Shown here piece after piece: positions 10,611 through 17,676 of a stretch of DNA of 26,428 bases. Both the position numbers and the translations under genes were made by a program. Origin of the DNA: Solirubrobacterales bacterium (lineage in GTDB: Bacteria; Actinomycetota; Thermoleophilia; Solirubrobacterales; Solirubrobacteraceae). The stretch is taken from assembly GCA_016215085.1 (NCBI GenBank), contig JACRMD010000010.1:1-26428 (forward strand), written 5' to 3'. The notes beneath the pieces are model-generated. The model ran no database searches, was not told the origin of the DNA, and saw only the letters and a program-made list of their open reading frames with translations. Numbering within the stretch: the stretch's first letter is position 1; each line of letters starts with the position of its first letter.

Positions 10611-11729
10611 CTAGCGGCTGCGCTCGCGGTTCGGCGCGGCGTCGTCGTCGCCGTCGGAGGCGTAGGTGGCCTCGCGGACGGTGGCGTCCGTCTCAAGCCC
10701 GCCGCCCAGGCCGCCGCCGGCGGTGGCCAGCGAGCTGACAAGCCAGGCGAGCGCCAGGTAATCGGAGATCGTGACCGGGTGACCCAGGGACGCAGCGAGC
10801 AGCGTGGTGGGCACCACGAGCCATGCGCCCGCCAAGGTGATGACCAACAGCGCCAGGTACAGCGTCGCGACTCCGAGCAGGACCGTCAGTGAGGTGGCCA
10901 GGTTGAACAACAGGACCTGCGTTCGGGCCCCCGGCCGGCTGCTGCGTTCCCATAGGCCATGGACCAGCACCAGCGCGACGGCGGAGCCTCCCACCGACAG
11001 CACGGTAAGCACCGCCAGCCGCGCCACATCGAGCGCGTCGGCCAGCTGCCACAGGTCGGGCGTCACCAGCGCGAAGACCACCGCTGCCAGCGCGGCCGTC
11101 AAAGCGCGCGACAGCCGGGCGGTGAAGCGCCATGGCTGATTGGCGGCAACCAGCCCGGCGAGCAGTCGCAGATGACCGCCGCCGAGCACGTAGGCAAGGC
11201 CTTCGGGGCTGTCGCCCACGTCTCGCAGGGCGATGAGGCGCGCGCGAAGTCGGCGTGTGCGGCCTGCGTTGTCAGCATCGCCACAGTCCTCTCCCAGGAC
11301 CTCGTCGAGCAGGCGGACGAGCGCGTCCCTGGCGTGCTGGCCGGTGCGCGTGGGGCCGAGCGCCGGCAGCGAGAGCAAGGCGACGCCGTGCACGGGCGAC
11401 GCGTGACCGGCCACGAGATGACGGCCGAGCCGCAGCGGCACGTCGGCCACGCCGATCGCCAGATCCCATCCTTCGCCGACCAGCCGCTGTCGCAGCGCGT
11501 CAACGAGCTCCATGGTCGGCGCCGGCCGACCGAGCATCGGCTCCTGGACCACGTGCACCTTCGCGCCGGCGTCTGAGCCCAGCCGGCGTAACTGCTGCTC
11601 GACGACGGCCGCCAAGTCGTCGGCAAAGCCAGCCGCCTGGCCCGGCGCCACCAGCAGCGCAACCTCGACGGTCGAGATCGCCGCCTTCCCCTGGTCTGTC
11701 TCGGGGAGCTCGGTCGCCGCGCCGCTCAT
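10611..11729 (-). CDS. Uncharacterised multi-pass membrane protein with a soluble N-terminal domain
   Basis: 372 residues from the minus-strand ATG at 11729; the ribosome binding site is weak. The first ~200 residues form a soluble alpha/beta domain: a strand TVEVALLVAPGQ, a helix FADDLAAVVEQQLRRLG, a conserved-looking GWDLAIGVADVPLRLGRHLVAGHAS, then HGVALLSLPALG. The second half has about five hydrophobic helices (ALTAALAAVVFALVTPDLW, LAVLTVLSVGGSAVALVLVHGLW, VLLFNLATSLTVLLGVATLYLALLVITLAGAWLVVPTTLL, YLALAWLVSSLATAGGGLG) and an acidic C-terminal tail with DGDDDAAPN. It resembles hypothetical proteins I recall from other actinobacteria, but I know of no assigned function. It is the only minus-strand gene between the chaperone and kinase blocks. 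Confidence 0.75.
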   Translation of the reverse strand: MSGAATELPETDQGKAAISTVEVALLVAPGQAAGFADDLAAVVEQQLRRLGSDAGAKVHVVQEPMLGRPAPTMELVDALRQRLVGEGWDLAIGVADVPLRLGRHLVAGHASPVHGVALLSLPALGPTRTGQHARDALVRLLDEVLGEDCGDADNAGRTRRLRARLIALRDVGDSPEGLAYVLGGGHLRLLAGLVAANQPWRFTARLSRALTAALAAVVFALVTPDLWQLADALDVARLAVLTVLSVGGSAVALVLVHGLWERSSRPGARTQVLLFNLATSLTVLLGVATLYLALLVITLAGAWLVVPTTLLAASLGHPVTISDYLALAWLVSSLATAGGGLGGGLETDATVREATYASDGDDDAAPNRERSR

Positions 11730-11919
11730 CGCTCGTGGTTGTACCCGAAGAAGACCGAGATCGCCGGTGGCTCAGTCGCAGCTGCGCCATCTCGCTTGCA
11801 ACACGCATCAGAGCTCGGCGCGTCAGGACGAGAATCGCCGGGCGGTGTTCTGGAAGCTCGTGTGACGTGCGCCGAGCGGAGGGCCGAGGTCGGCCGCGTC
11901 GCCTGCGACACTCGCCGGC

Positions 11920-12459
11920 ATGTCTTCCAGAGAGCCGCTGGAGCGCGTGGCGGCTGCCGCCGAGCGCATCGCCGACGCCTTGGAATATCTCACCCGCCAG
12001 GCGACGCCCGCTGGGCCGCAACCGCAGCTGAAGATCGCCCGTGCGCCCACGGACACCAGCCGGATGGAGGCGGTGACGCTTCGGCCTGAGGAAGGTCTGA
12101 TGACGGCGATCATCCAGAACACCGGCGACGCCGATACGCTCGTCAGCGACCCGCGCGCTCGTCTTGGTGATGTGGAGGTCGTCGGCACGCTGATCGACCG
12201 AGACAGCCAGACGCGCTCGTCCCTGACGGTGCCGGCGGCAGCCGGCGGGCCGGGTGTTCAGACGGAATTTCGCTTCGAGCGCCACGCTCACCTGCTGGCC
12301 GACCTACCGCTGGTGCTTCGCTTTCCTCACCAGCCGGGCCGCTGGCCCGGCGAGAGCCTGCTGGAGGTACGACTTGAGCCGGCTGGTCTGGTCGGCGGTC
12401 GCCATACCTGGCGCGTGACCGACAGCACGACGAAGCCGGCAGCCGATGCCGCTGCTTGA
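11920..12459 (+). CDS. Uncharacterised protein translationally coupled to a Ser/Thr kinase
   Basis: 179 residues from ATG 11920, with no clear ribosome binding site. Residues 1-25 form a helix (EPLERVAAAAERIADALEYLTRQA). From about residue 50 the protein looks beta-rich and Ig-like: LRPEEGLMTAIIQNTGDADTLVSDPRARLGD, VVGTLIDRDSQTRSSLTVP, TEFRFERHAHLLADLPLVLRF, and SLLEVRLEPAGL...HTWRVTDS. No known family is recognised. It overlaps the kinase start by 14 bp, so the two are made together; partner or substrate of the kinase is a reasonable inference. A 66-bp piece of it (12082-12147) recurs at 13869-13934, just after the kinase. Confidence 0.65.
   Translation: MSSREPLERVAAAAERIADALEYLTRQATPAGPQPQLKIARAPTDTSRMEAVTLRPEEGLMTAIIQNTGDADTLVSDPRARLGDVEVVGTLIDRDSQTRSSLTVPAAAGGPGVQTEFRFERHAHLLADLPLVLRFPHQPGRWPGESLLEVRLEPAGLVGGRHTWRVTDSTTKPAADAAA
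12082..12147 (+). repeat. Duplicated 66-bp segment, copy inside the 11920 gene
   Basis: This segment encodes RPEEGLMTAIIQNTGDADTLVS within the 11920 gene. It aligns without gaps to 13869-13934 with 57 of 66 bases identical by my hand count. Five of the nine differences change the encoded residue at four codons, and the reading frame is maintained. Confidence 0.75.
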
Positions 12460-13816
12460 GCCCGACCGCCGCCTCGGCGCCTGGACGACGGTGCGGTTCA
12501 TCGACGCAGGGGGCAACGGCGAGGTCTGGGAGGTCCAGGGGCCCGATGGCGCGAGCGCAGCGCTCAAAGTCTTGCTGGACCGGCGCGCAGAGTCGGTGGC
12601 CTACCGGCGCTTTAGCCGCGAGATCGAGACGGTGCAGAGCCTCGGGCAGCGCCCTGGCATCTTGCCCGTACGTGAAGCGCATCTGCCGAGGCAGCCCACC
12701 CGCAAGGATCGCGCCTGGTACGTGATGCCGTTAGCGCGACCGCTGACGGAAGCCTTGGAGGGAGAGCCCGTCGCGCAGGCTGTCAGCGCGATTGCCGAGC
12801 TCGCCCAGGTCTTGGCCGACCTGCATGCCCAGGGCATCGCCCACCGCGACATCAAGCCAGCCAACCTGCTGTGGTATGAGCACTCGCCGGTCCTTGGCGA
12901 CTTCGGCTTGGTCCATTTGCCCGACGCCGAGTCGCTGACCGAGCCGGGCCGGGTTCCCGGCGCGTTCGGCTACATCGCCGATGAGGTCATGCAGAATCCG
13001 GAGACGGCCGAGGGCCCGCCGGCTGACGTGTTCGCCCTGGCCAAGGTGTTGTGGAAGCTGCTGACGCCCGGGGCGCTGTATCCACCGCAGGGGTCACTGC
13101 GAGCCGACGGTGGGCCTTCGACCCTTGAGCGCAGTCTCACGGTGCCGCGCGCGGATGCGCTGGACCGCATCCTCGAGAGCGCCACCGCACCGCTGGCGGC
13201 GCGGATCGACATGCTGACGTTGGCCTCGCAGCTGCGTGCCTGGCTTGCGCTGCCTGCGCCGGCTGGGCTGCCCGACAGCCTGCAGGCTGTCGTGGCGGCC
13301 GCGCGCCGGGCGATGCAACCAGCTCTGACCGCGCGAGACCAGGCGGCCGGCCGACGACAGGCGGCCGAAGCGGCGCAGCAGCTGCTCGTGCGGTCCGCCG
13401 ACGAGCTCTTCGATGTGGTGCGGGCGGTCGATCCCACCGGAGCGCAGGTCGGGCGGATGGCCGTGGGCGCGCTCAACCAGTTGATCGAGCAACCCGCCGA
13501 GACCGGACGGCCGCTGTTTGGCGCGCCCTTTCACTACGGAATTCGGATCTCGCGTCCCGCCGGGGTTGGATCAGAGGACGTGCTCGTCGTCGCGTTCTGC
13601 CTTCAGGTGGCAGAGGACGAATCGGCGCAGGGCGCGGTCACCGGCCTGCTGTTGGCCGGCGATGAGCGCACCAACGACAGCGAGTTTCGCTCGCTTGCGA
13701 CCCGGAGGGCGCCGCTGGGCATCGAGCTCGAAGCGGCAGTTGAGCAGACCGTCGCCGAGGCCGTCGGGCAGCTCGAGCCGGTGATGCAGGCGTTCATCCG
13801 ACGTGCCGGGGATTGA
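12446..13816 (+). CDS. Eukaryotic-like Ser/Thr protein kinase with an unknown C-terminal domain
   Basis: 456 residues from ATG 12446. The kinase domain spans ~10-270: glycine loop DAGGNGEVWEV, ATP-binding Lys in AALKVL (K41), catalytic loop HRDIKPANL (H133-R134-D135) and the metal-binding DFG (152-154), followed by GAFGYIADEV as the P+1/APE region and ADVFALAKVLWKLL. All catalytic residues are present, so it should be active. The activation segment is short. There is no transmembrane helix or PASTA repeat, which separates it from PknB-type receptors and suggests a cytosolic kinase. The region from ~290 to 456 is a helical linker plus an alpha/beta domain (YGIRISRP, EDVLVVAFCLQVA, GAVTGLLLAGDE) I do not recognise. 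It resembles a GAF-like fold only superficially. Confidence 0.9.
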   Translation: MPLLEPDRRLGAWTTVRFIDAGGNGEVWEVQGPDGASAALKVLLDRRAESVAYRRFSREIETVQSLGQRPGILPVREAHLPRQPTRKDRAWYVMPLARPLTEALEGEPVAQAVSAIAELAQVLADLHAQGIAHRDIKPANLLWYEHSPVLGDFGLVHLPDAESLTEPGRVPGAFGYIADEVMQNPETAEGPPADVFALAKVLWKLLTPGALYPPQGSLRADGGPSTLERSLTVPRADALDRILESATAPLAARIDMLTLASQLRAWLALPAPAGLPDSLQAVVAAARRAMQPALTARDQAAGRRQAAEAAQQLLVRSADELFDVVRAVDPTGAQVGRMAVGALNQLIEQPAETGRPLFGAPFHYGIRISRPAGVGSEDVLVVAFCLQVAEDESAQGAVTGLLLAGDERTNDSEFRSLATRRAPLGIELEAAVEQTVAEAVGQLEPVMQAFIRRAGD

Positions 13817-13868
13817 AGGCCGCCTGCGTCGGCCCATCCGCGCGTCTGTTGGAGCTCCGCCGGACCGC

Positions 13869-13943
13869 AGGCCGGAGGAAGGTCTGGGGACGGCAATCAT
13901 CCACAACATCGGCGACGCCGACACGCTGGTCAGCGCGCCGTGA
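13869..13943 (+). pseudogene. Remnant duplicate of the 11920 gene downstream of the kinase
   Basis: In frame 13869 the DNA reads RPEEGLGTAIIHNIGDADTLVSAP and then stops at TGA 13941-13943. This matches the RPEEGL...DADTLVS block of the upstream gene over 22 codons. No start codon or remaining domain surrounds it, so it is a gene fragment left by duplication or recombination around the kinase. The other bases of 13817-14004 show no gene. Confidence 0.6.
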
Positions 13944-14053
13944 CCTTGCCGCCTTGCCGCGCTGGCCTATCTCTGGAGGCGTACCAACTAGAGGGGAGGT
14001 CCATATGAGCCCTTGGCCCGCTCCTAATCGGCCATTCACCCCCCCGCAGCGGC

Positions 14054-14356
14054 GTGCTGCGCGGATGGGAGCTTCGTCGAGCGCTGGCCGACCGGCCCGC
14101 CTGGCGGCTGGAGGGCGAGCGGCTGATCCGACGCGTGCACGGCAGAGACTTCGTGCAGGCGCTCGAGCTGATCCAGGCGGTGGCGATGCAGGCCGAGGAC
14201 TTCGGCCGTCATCCCAGCGTGCACATCGACGAGTTCGGCCACATCACCTTCTCGATCTCCAACCCAAATCACGCCGGTATCACGGTGGCCGAGCTGCGCT
14301 TGGCCGACAAGGTCGACGCAGCACTGGCCGGTCACGCGCAGCCGGCCGCCGCGTAA
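14054..14356 (+). CDS. Pterin-4a-carbinolamine dehydratase-like protein, probably frameshifted at its 5' end
   Basis: 100 residues from GTG 14054. The PCD/DCoH fold is clear: PAWRLEGERLIRRVHGRDFVQALELIQAVAMQAEDFGRHP, then VHIDEFGHITFSISN...GITVAELRLADKVDAAL. PCD dehydrates 4a-hydroxytetrahydrobiopterin; its motif E-x3-H-H-P reads E48-D-F-G-R52-H53-P54 here, so the first His is Arg and catalysis is doubtful. GTG 14054 has no ribosome binding site. A strong one, GAGGGGAGGT, lies before ATG 14005. That frame joins the PCD frame if the run of seven C at 14039-14045 had six, giving MSPWPAPNRPFTPRSGVLRGW. The true start is therefore probably 14005 with an indel in the C run. The VIT-like gene starts 8 bp downstream. 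Confidence 0.75.
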   Translation: MLRGWELRRALADRPAWRLEGERLIRRVHGRDFVQALELIQAVAMQAEDFGRHPSVHIDEFGHITFSISNPNHAGITVAELRLADKVDAALAGHAQPAAA

Positions 14357-14364
14357 GCGCCGCC

Positions 14365-14862
14365 ATGGCAGTGGTGGGGTACAACGTCGCGCCCGAACGC
14401 CGGCGCGCCGTGGTGCTGCGCGTCGTGCAGCCGGCGCTCGTGGGCCTCATCGATGGCACGGTGTCGACGCTGGCGCCGATCTTCGCCACCGCCTACCTGG
14501 CCGGCTCACACGCCGCGCTGCTGGTGGGCCTGGCCTCGGCGCTCGGAGCCGGCATCAGCATGGGGCTCTCCGAGGCGCTGTCTGACGACGGCTCGATCAC
14601 CGGCCGAGGCAACGCCGCCGTCAGGGGCGCCATCACAGGCCTGGCCACGCTGGTCGGCGGCAGCCTGCACGCGCTGCCGTTCCTCATCGGCCACCTCCAC
14701 ACCGCACTGCTTGTGGCCTACACCGTGGTGGCCTGCGAGCTGGTGGCCATCGCCTGGATTCGCAAGGCGTTCCTCGGCATCGCGTTGGGTCGCTCGCTGC
14801 TCCAGGTCACCGTTGGCGGCGTCATCGTGGCAGCCGTCGGCGCGCTCATCGGGCACGGCTGA
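14365..14862 (+). CDS. VIT/CCC1-like membrane transporter
   Basis: 165 residues from ATG 14365, 8 bp after the pterin dehydratase-like stop, so probably one operon. The first helix carries VVQPALVGLIDGTVSTLAPIFATAYLAG, the G-x-x-D-G-x-x-S signature of vacuolar iron transporter (VIT1/CCC1) proteins. The second carries LVGLASALGAGISMGLSEALSDDG, then RGAITGLATLVGGSLHALPFLI, LLVAYTVVACELVAIAWI and LLQVTVGGVIVAAVGALIG: five hydrophobic segments in all. Family members export Fe(II)/Mn(II) from the cytosol. The cytosolic metal-binding insert with Glu residues is shortened here to LSEALSDDG, so substrate and activity remain open. Confidence 0.75.
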   Translation: MAVVGYNVAPERRRAVVLRVVQPALVGLIDGTVSTLAPIFATAYLAGSHAALLVGLASALGAGISMGLSEALSDDGSITGRGNAAVRGAITGLATLVGGSLHALPFLIGHLHTALLVAYTVVACELVAIAWIRKAFLGIALGRSLLQVTVGGVIVAAVGALIGHG

Positions 14863-14890
14863 AATCCGAGCTCGACGAGGCTTGTCAGCT

Positions 14891-14914
14891 GGGTCAGCAC
14901 GTCCTACTTGACCC
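14891..14914. terminator. Short inverted repeat between the VIT-like and phosphatase genes
   Basis: GGGTCA (14891-14896) and TGACCC (14909-14914) form 6-bp arms around a 12-nt loop in the 79-bp gap. It is too weak for a confident terminator and could equally be an operator for the downstream gene. Confidence 0.25.
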
Positions 14915-14941
14915 TAGAAGACCCCCGAGCGGAGGACCGCC

Positions 14942-15766
14942 ATGACCCTGGCAGTTGCCCACGAACCGACTTCGCCAACGCTCGCGAGCGACGCGCTGCC
15001 GGCTGTGGCGTTGCCTACCCGCCCCCGCACGATCCAGTTCGCCGAACCGACGGACCGGCTGGTCGCACCTGTGACGGCGGCGGCACCGTCGCCGTTTCGC
15101 GGCGCTTCCTGGCGTGCGGGCCAGCGTCGCTACGAGGTGGTCGCCGATCTGCTTCCCGCCGCCGACGAGAGCCAGACCGGCGACTTCTGTGTCGTCGACT
15201 CCAGCGACGACGCCCTGACCGTCGTGCTTGGCGATGTCGTCGGGCATGGGCCTGAGGCGGCCGTCCAGGCCCGCGAGCTCGAGCGAGCCGGCGAAGCGGC
15301 GCTGGCCGAGAGCTCAGATCCGCTGGCGCTGCTGCGTGCGCTCAACGCCGAGCTGTGGCCCGATCACACTGCCAGCGCGGTGGTGCTGCAGGTCATCGCC
15401 GACTCGCGCGAAGCGCGGTGGGCCAGCGCCGGCCACCCGGCGCCGCTCTTTCTCGACAGCGGCTTGGAGCTCAGCGGCCAAGGTCACGGCGCGCTGCTGG
15501 GGGCACTGCCGGAGCCCAACGCGCCGGTCAATCGCGTGCGGCTCGCACCCAACCAGGGCCTGCTGCTGTTCACCGACGGGCTGCTCGATGCACGTCCAGG
15601 ACGCGACGAGCGCTTCGGATCCGAGCGTCTGTCGCACTTCTTGCGGGAGCTGCGCGGCGCGTCGGCGTCGGTCACCGTGGAGGAGCTGGCTCGCTGCGTG
15701 CGCCACTTCTGCGCCCACCGGCTCTGCGACGACACCGCCGTGGTGGCGCTGCGGCGGATGGCTTGA
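14942..15766 (+). CDS. PP2C/SpoIIE-type Ser/Thr phosphatase (RsbU-like)
   Basis: 274 residues from ATG 14942 with GCGGAGGA 5 nt upstream. Residues ~1-60 are an Ala/Pro-rich, unstructured leader. The SpoIIE/PP2C catalytic domain follows: GDFCVVDSSDDALTVVLGDVVGHGPEAAVQA with metal-binding Asp residues, WASAGHPAPLFL, LLLFTDGLLDARPGRDERFG and the C-terminal Asp pair CDDTAVVALR. Such phosphatases typically dephosphorylate anti-anti-sigma factors in partner-switching control of stress sigma factors. No STAS, RsbW-type kinase or sigma gene lies nearby, and no sensor domain is fused. A link to the Hsp20 genes that follow (51 bp away) is inference. Confidence 0.9.
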   Translation: MTLAVAHEPTSPTLASDALPAVALPTRPRTIQFAEPTDRLVAPVTAAAPSPFRGASWRAGQRRYEVVADLLPAADESQTGDFCVVDSSDDALTVVLGDVVGHGPEAAVQARELERAGEAALAESSDPLALLRALNAELWPDHTASAVVLQVIADSREARWASAGHPAPLFLDSGLELSGQGHGALLGALPEPNAPVNRVRLAPNQGLLLFTDGLLDARPGRDERFGSERLSHFLRELRGASASVTVEELARCVRHFCAHRLCDDTAVVALRRMA

Positions 15767-15817
15767 CGAGGCCTCGCGACGGCCTACCCACCAGGGCAGA
15801 AAGGAGAGCCCTTGGAG

Positions 15818-16285
15818 ATGTACACCAACTTGCTTGATCGCACGCATGACTGCGTCGGTGCTTTGGACGTGGCGGCCTACGACGATCGCTATGAGGTGCT
15901 CGTTGATGTGCCGGGTGTGCGGCCCGCCGACCTCGAAGTCACGATGGTCGGCGATCAGCTGCTGATCCGAGGCGTGCGCCGTCACGGCCTCCAGGCAGAC
16001 GACGTCGCCCAGGCCAATCATCGCTTCGAGCGACGCCTGACGCTGGCCGGCAAGCTCGACCGCGACGCGATCGTGGCCGACCTGCACAACGGCGTGCTGC
16101 GCATCGCTGTGCCGCGAATCAGCCTCGAGCGCAGGCGCATCGCCATCGGCACCGGGCGGCCCGCGATCCGCTCCGCGCACGGCCGCGAGCGTATCCGGCT
16201 GCCATGGCAGGCCCCCGCCCGCAAGACCCGCCGACGCCTGAGCAGCGGTGCTCGCCAGCTGATGAAGCGGGCATGGCGGCGGTGA
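15818..16285 (+). CDS. Small heat-shock protein Hsp20 with basic C-terminal extension
   Basis: 155 residues from ATG 15818; TTG 15812 is the alternative, with AAGGAG at 15801-15806 placed 11 or 5 nt upstream respectively. The alpha-crystallin domain runs from about residue 18 to 106: ALDVAAYDDRYEVLVDVPGVRPADLEVTMVGDQLLIRG, RFERRLTLAGKLDRDAIVADLHNGVLRIAVPR. The usual I-x-I/V anchor near the end reads RIAIG. An atypical ~45-residue Arg-rich tail follows (RERIRLPWQAPARKTRRRLSSGARQLMKRAWRR). The N-terminal arm is very short. It is an ATP-independent holdase. The next gene begins 3 bp after its stop. Confidence 0.92.
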   Translation: MYTNLLDRTHDCVGALDVAAYDDRYEVLVDVPGVRPADLEVTMVGDQLLIRGVRRHGLQADDVAQANHRFERRLTLAGKLDRDAIVADLHNGVLRIAVPRISLERRRIAIGTGRPAIRSAHGRERIRLPWQAPARKTRRRLSSGARQLMKRAWRR

Positions 16286-16288
16286 GCC

Positions 16289-17116
16289 ATGCTGATCCAC
16301 CTCGTTGCAGACTACGGGCCGGCCGACCTGGCATTCGCCGAGGTCCAGCAGCGTCTGGCGCTCGAGCTGCCCGAGGCGCAGATCGTCCCGACGGCGGTCG
16401 GGGCGTTCGACACCCTGGCCGCCGGGTTCTGTGTTGCGCAACTGGCGCTGACGCCCGGGCCGGCCGACCGCATCATCATGCACAACGTGGCACCGCGCCA
16501 CGACGACCGCAATCCGCGCCGCGACAACGCCGGCGAACCGTTCTGCGCTGCCCGCACGCATGACGGTGTGCTGGTCGTGGGCGCCCACGCCGGCCAGTGC
16601 CTGTCCTTCCTGGCTCCGCACGCCGACGAGATCCGCCGTCTGACTGTTCCGGACTCGGGGTCGCAGTTCCGCTCTCGCGACCTGCTTCCGGCGGCGGTCG
16701 CAGCGCTCGCGCGCGGCGAGGACGCGCTGCTGGGCGAGCCGCTGCCTCCCGACGAGATCCCGGCCGTGCCCGAGGGCGTCATCGCCTATGTGGACGGCTA
16801 CGGCAACCTCAAGACCACGGTCACCGACGCGCCAGCGGCGGCCGGCCAGCGCATCTCCGTGCGGATCGGAGATGTCGACGCCTCCGCCATCGTCTCTGAC
16901 GGCACCTTCGCGGTCCCCGAGGGCGAGCTGGCGTTCGCACCGGGGAGCTCGGGCTGGCAGCACCGCGACGGCCGACACCTGCGCTTCTATGAGCTGCTGC
17001 TGCGTGGCGGCAGCGCGGCTGCGCGCTTCGGCGACCCCAAGCCTGGCGCGCCCATCCACATCAACAACTCCATATCCCGTCATCACGAAACCGAGCAGGA
17101 GGTGAGAACCGCATGA
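16289..17116 (+). CDS. SAM hydrolase / SAM hydroxide adenosyltransferase-like protein (DUF62 family)
   Basis: 275 residues from ATG 16289, 3 bp after the first Hsp20 gene; its stop overlaps the ATG of the second (ATGA at 17113). The N-terminal domain starts with the strand and acidic motif LIHLVADYGPADLAFAEVQQRL and contains DTLAAGFCVAQLAL and a central HDGVLVVGAHAGQCLSFL. The C-terminal beta domain shows VIAYVDGYGNLKTTV, GELAFAPGSSGW and the end motif LLRGGSAAARFGDPKPGAPI, as in the DUF62 fold shared with fluorinase. Family members usually split S-adenosylmethionine to adenosine and methionine. The canonical early Asp-His-Gly catalytic set is not fully obvious, so activity is unproven. Why it sits between two Hsp20 genes is unknown. 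Confidence 0.78.
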   Translation: MLIHLVADYGPADLAFAEVQQRLALELPEAQIVPTAVGAFDTLAAGFCVAQLALTPGPADRIIMHNVAPRHDDRNPRRDNAGEPFCAARTHDGVLVVGAHAGQCLSFLAPHADEIRRLTVPDSGSQFRSRDLLPAAVAALARGEDALLGEPLPPDEIPAVPEGVIAYVDGYGNLKTTVTDAPAAAGQRISVRIGDVDASAIVSDGTFAVPEGELAFAPGSSGWQHRDGRHLRFYELLLRGGSAAARFGDPKPGAPIHINNSISRHHETEQEVRTA

Positions 17117-17574
17117 GCCGTCCACCTGTGCTGCGCCGCGACCGACAGGTCGCGCCCTGGGATCCGTGGCGCGAGCTCGATGAGATGCGTGAGCGCTTCG
17201 ACCAGCTCTTCGGCCAGCTGACGCCGTTTGCCGGCGGCGGCGACTCGGCCTGGACCCCCTCCGTCGATCTGGAGGAGACCGACGACGCCTGGATCGTCGA
17301 GGCCGACGTGCCAGGTGCCAAGCGCAATGACATCACCGCCGAGGTCCACGGCCAGGAGCTGCGCATCCACGGCGAGATCAAGGAGCGCCAGCGTGTCGGC
17401 GTGCTGCGCCGTCGCACGCGCCGCACCGGTGAGTTTGACTACCGGGTCACGCTGCCGGGCGAGGTCGACGCGGACAACATCACCGCCGACCTCGACCACG
17501 GTGTGCTGACCGTGACGCTGCCCAAGCACCAGGCCGCTAAGCCCAAGCGCATCGAGATCGGCTCCGGCAGCTGA
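17113..17574 (+). CDS. Small heat-shock protein Hsp20 (second copy)
   Basis: 153 residues from ATG 17113, preceded by AGGAGGTGAG and overlapping the SAM hydrolase-like stop. A classic class A Hsp20: N-terminal WDPWRELDEMRERFDQLFGQL, then the alpha-crystallin domain WTPSVDLEETDDAWIVEADVPGAKRNDITAEVHGQELRIHGEI, FDYRVTLPGEVDADNITADLDHGVLTVTLPK, and a C-terminal KRIEIG (I-x-I anchor). It is closer to the family consensus than the copy at 15818 and unlike it in both termini, so the two are paralogues and not a recent duplication. A bidirectional hairpin follows at 17617-17641. Confidence 0.95.
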   Translation: MSRPPVLRRDRQVAPWDPWRELDEMRERFDQLFGQLTPFAGGGDSAWTPSVDLEETDDAWIVEADVPGAKRNDITAEVHGQELRIHGEIKERQRVGVLRRRTRRTGEFDYRVTLPGEVDADNITADLDHGVLTVTLPKHQAAKPKRIEIGSGS

Positions 17575-17616
17575 GACACAGCTCCCTCCCAGGGTTCATG
17601 TGCCATGACAACGAGA

Positions 17617-17641
17617 GGGGGCGCCACGGTGTGGCGCCCCC
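17617..17641. terminator. Bidirectional hairpin between hsp20 and the HAD phosphatase gene
   Basis: GGGGGCGCCAC (17617-17627) pairs perfectly with GTGGCGCCCCC (17631-17641), an 11-bp stem with a GGT loop. It lies between two convergent genes (ends 17574 and 17677) and can act for both strands. Confidence 0.8.
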
Positions 17642-17676
17642 CGGCTGCGTGCTGGCGGAGCGTGGATGGTTGGCGC

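Noticed and set aside
11500..12291. Minus-strand open frame covering the gap before the 11920 gene
   Set aside because: Arg-rich shadow. The plus-strand gene is supported by overlap with the kinase and by its duplicated block staying in frame.
15314..17125. 603-codon minus-strand open frame opposite the hsp20 and SAM hydrolase-like genes
   Set aside because: Spans several confirmed plus-strand genes and has no recognisable domain.
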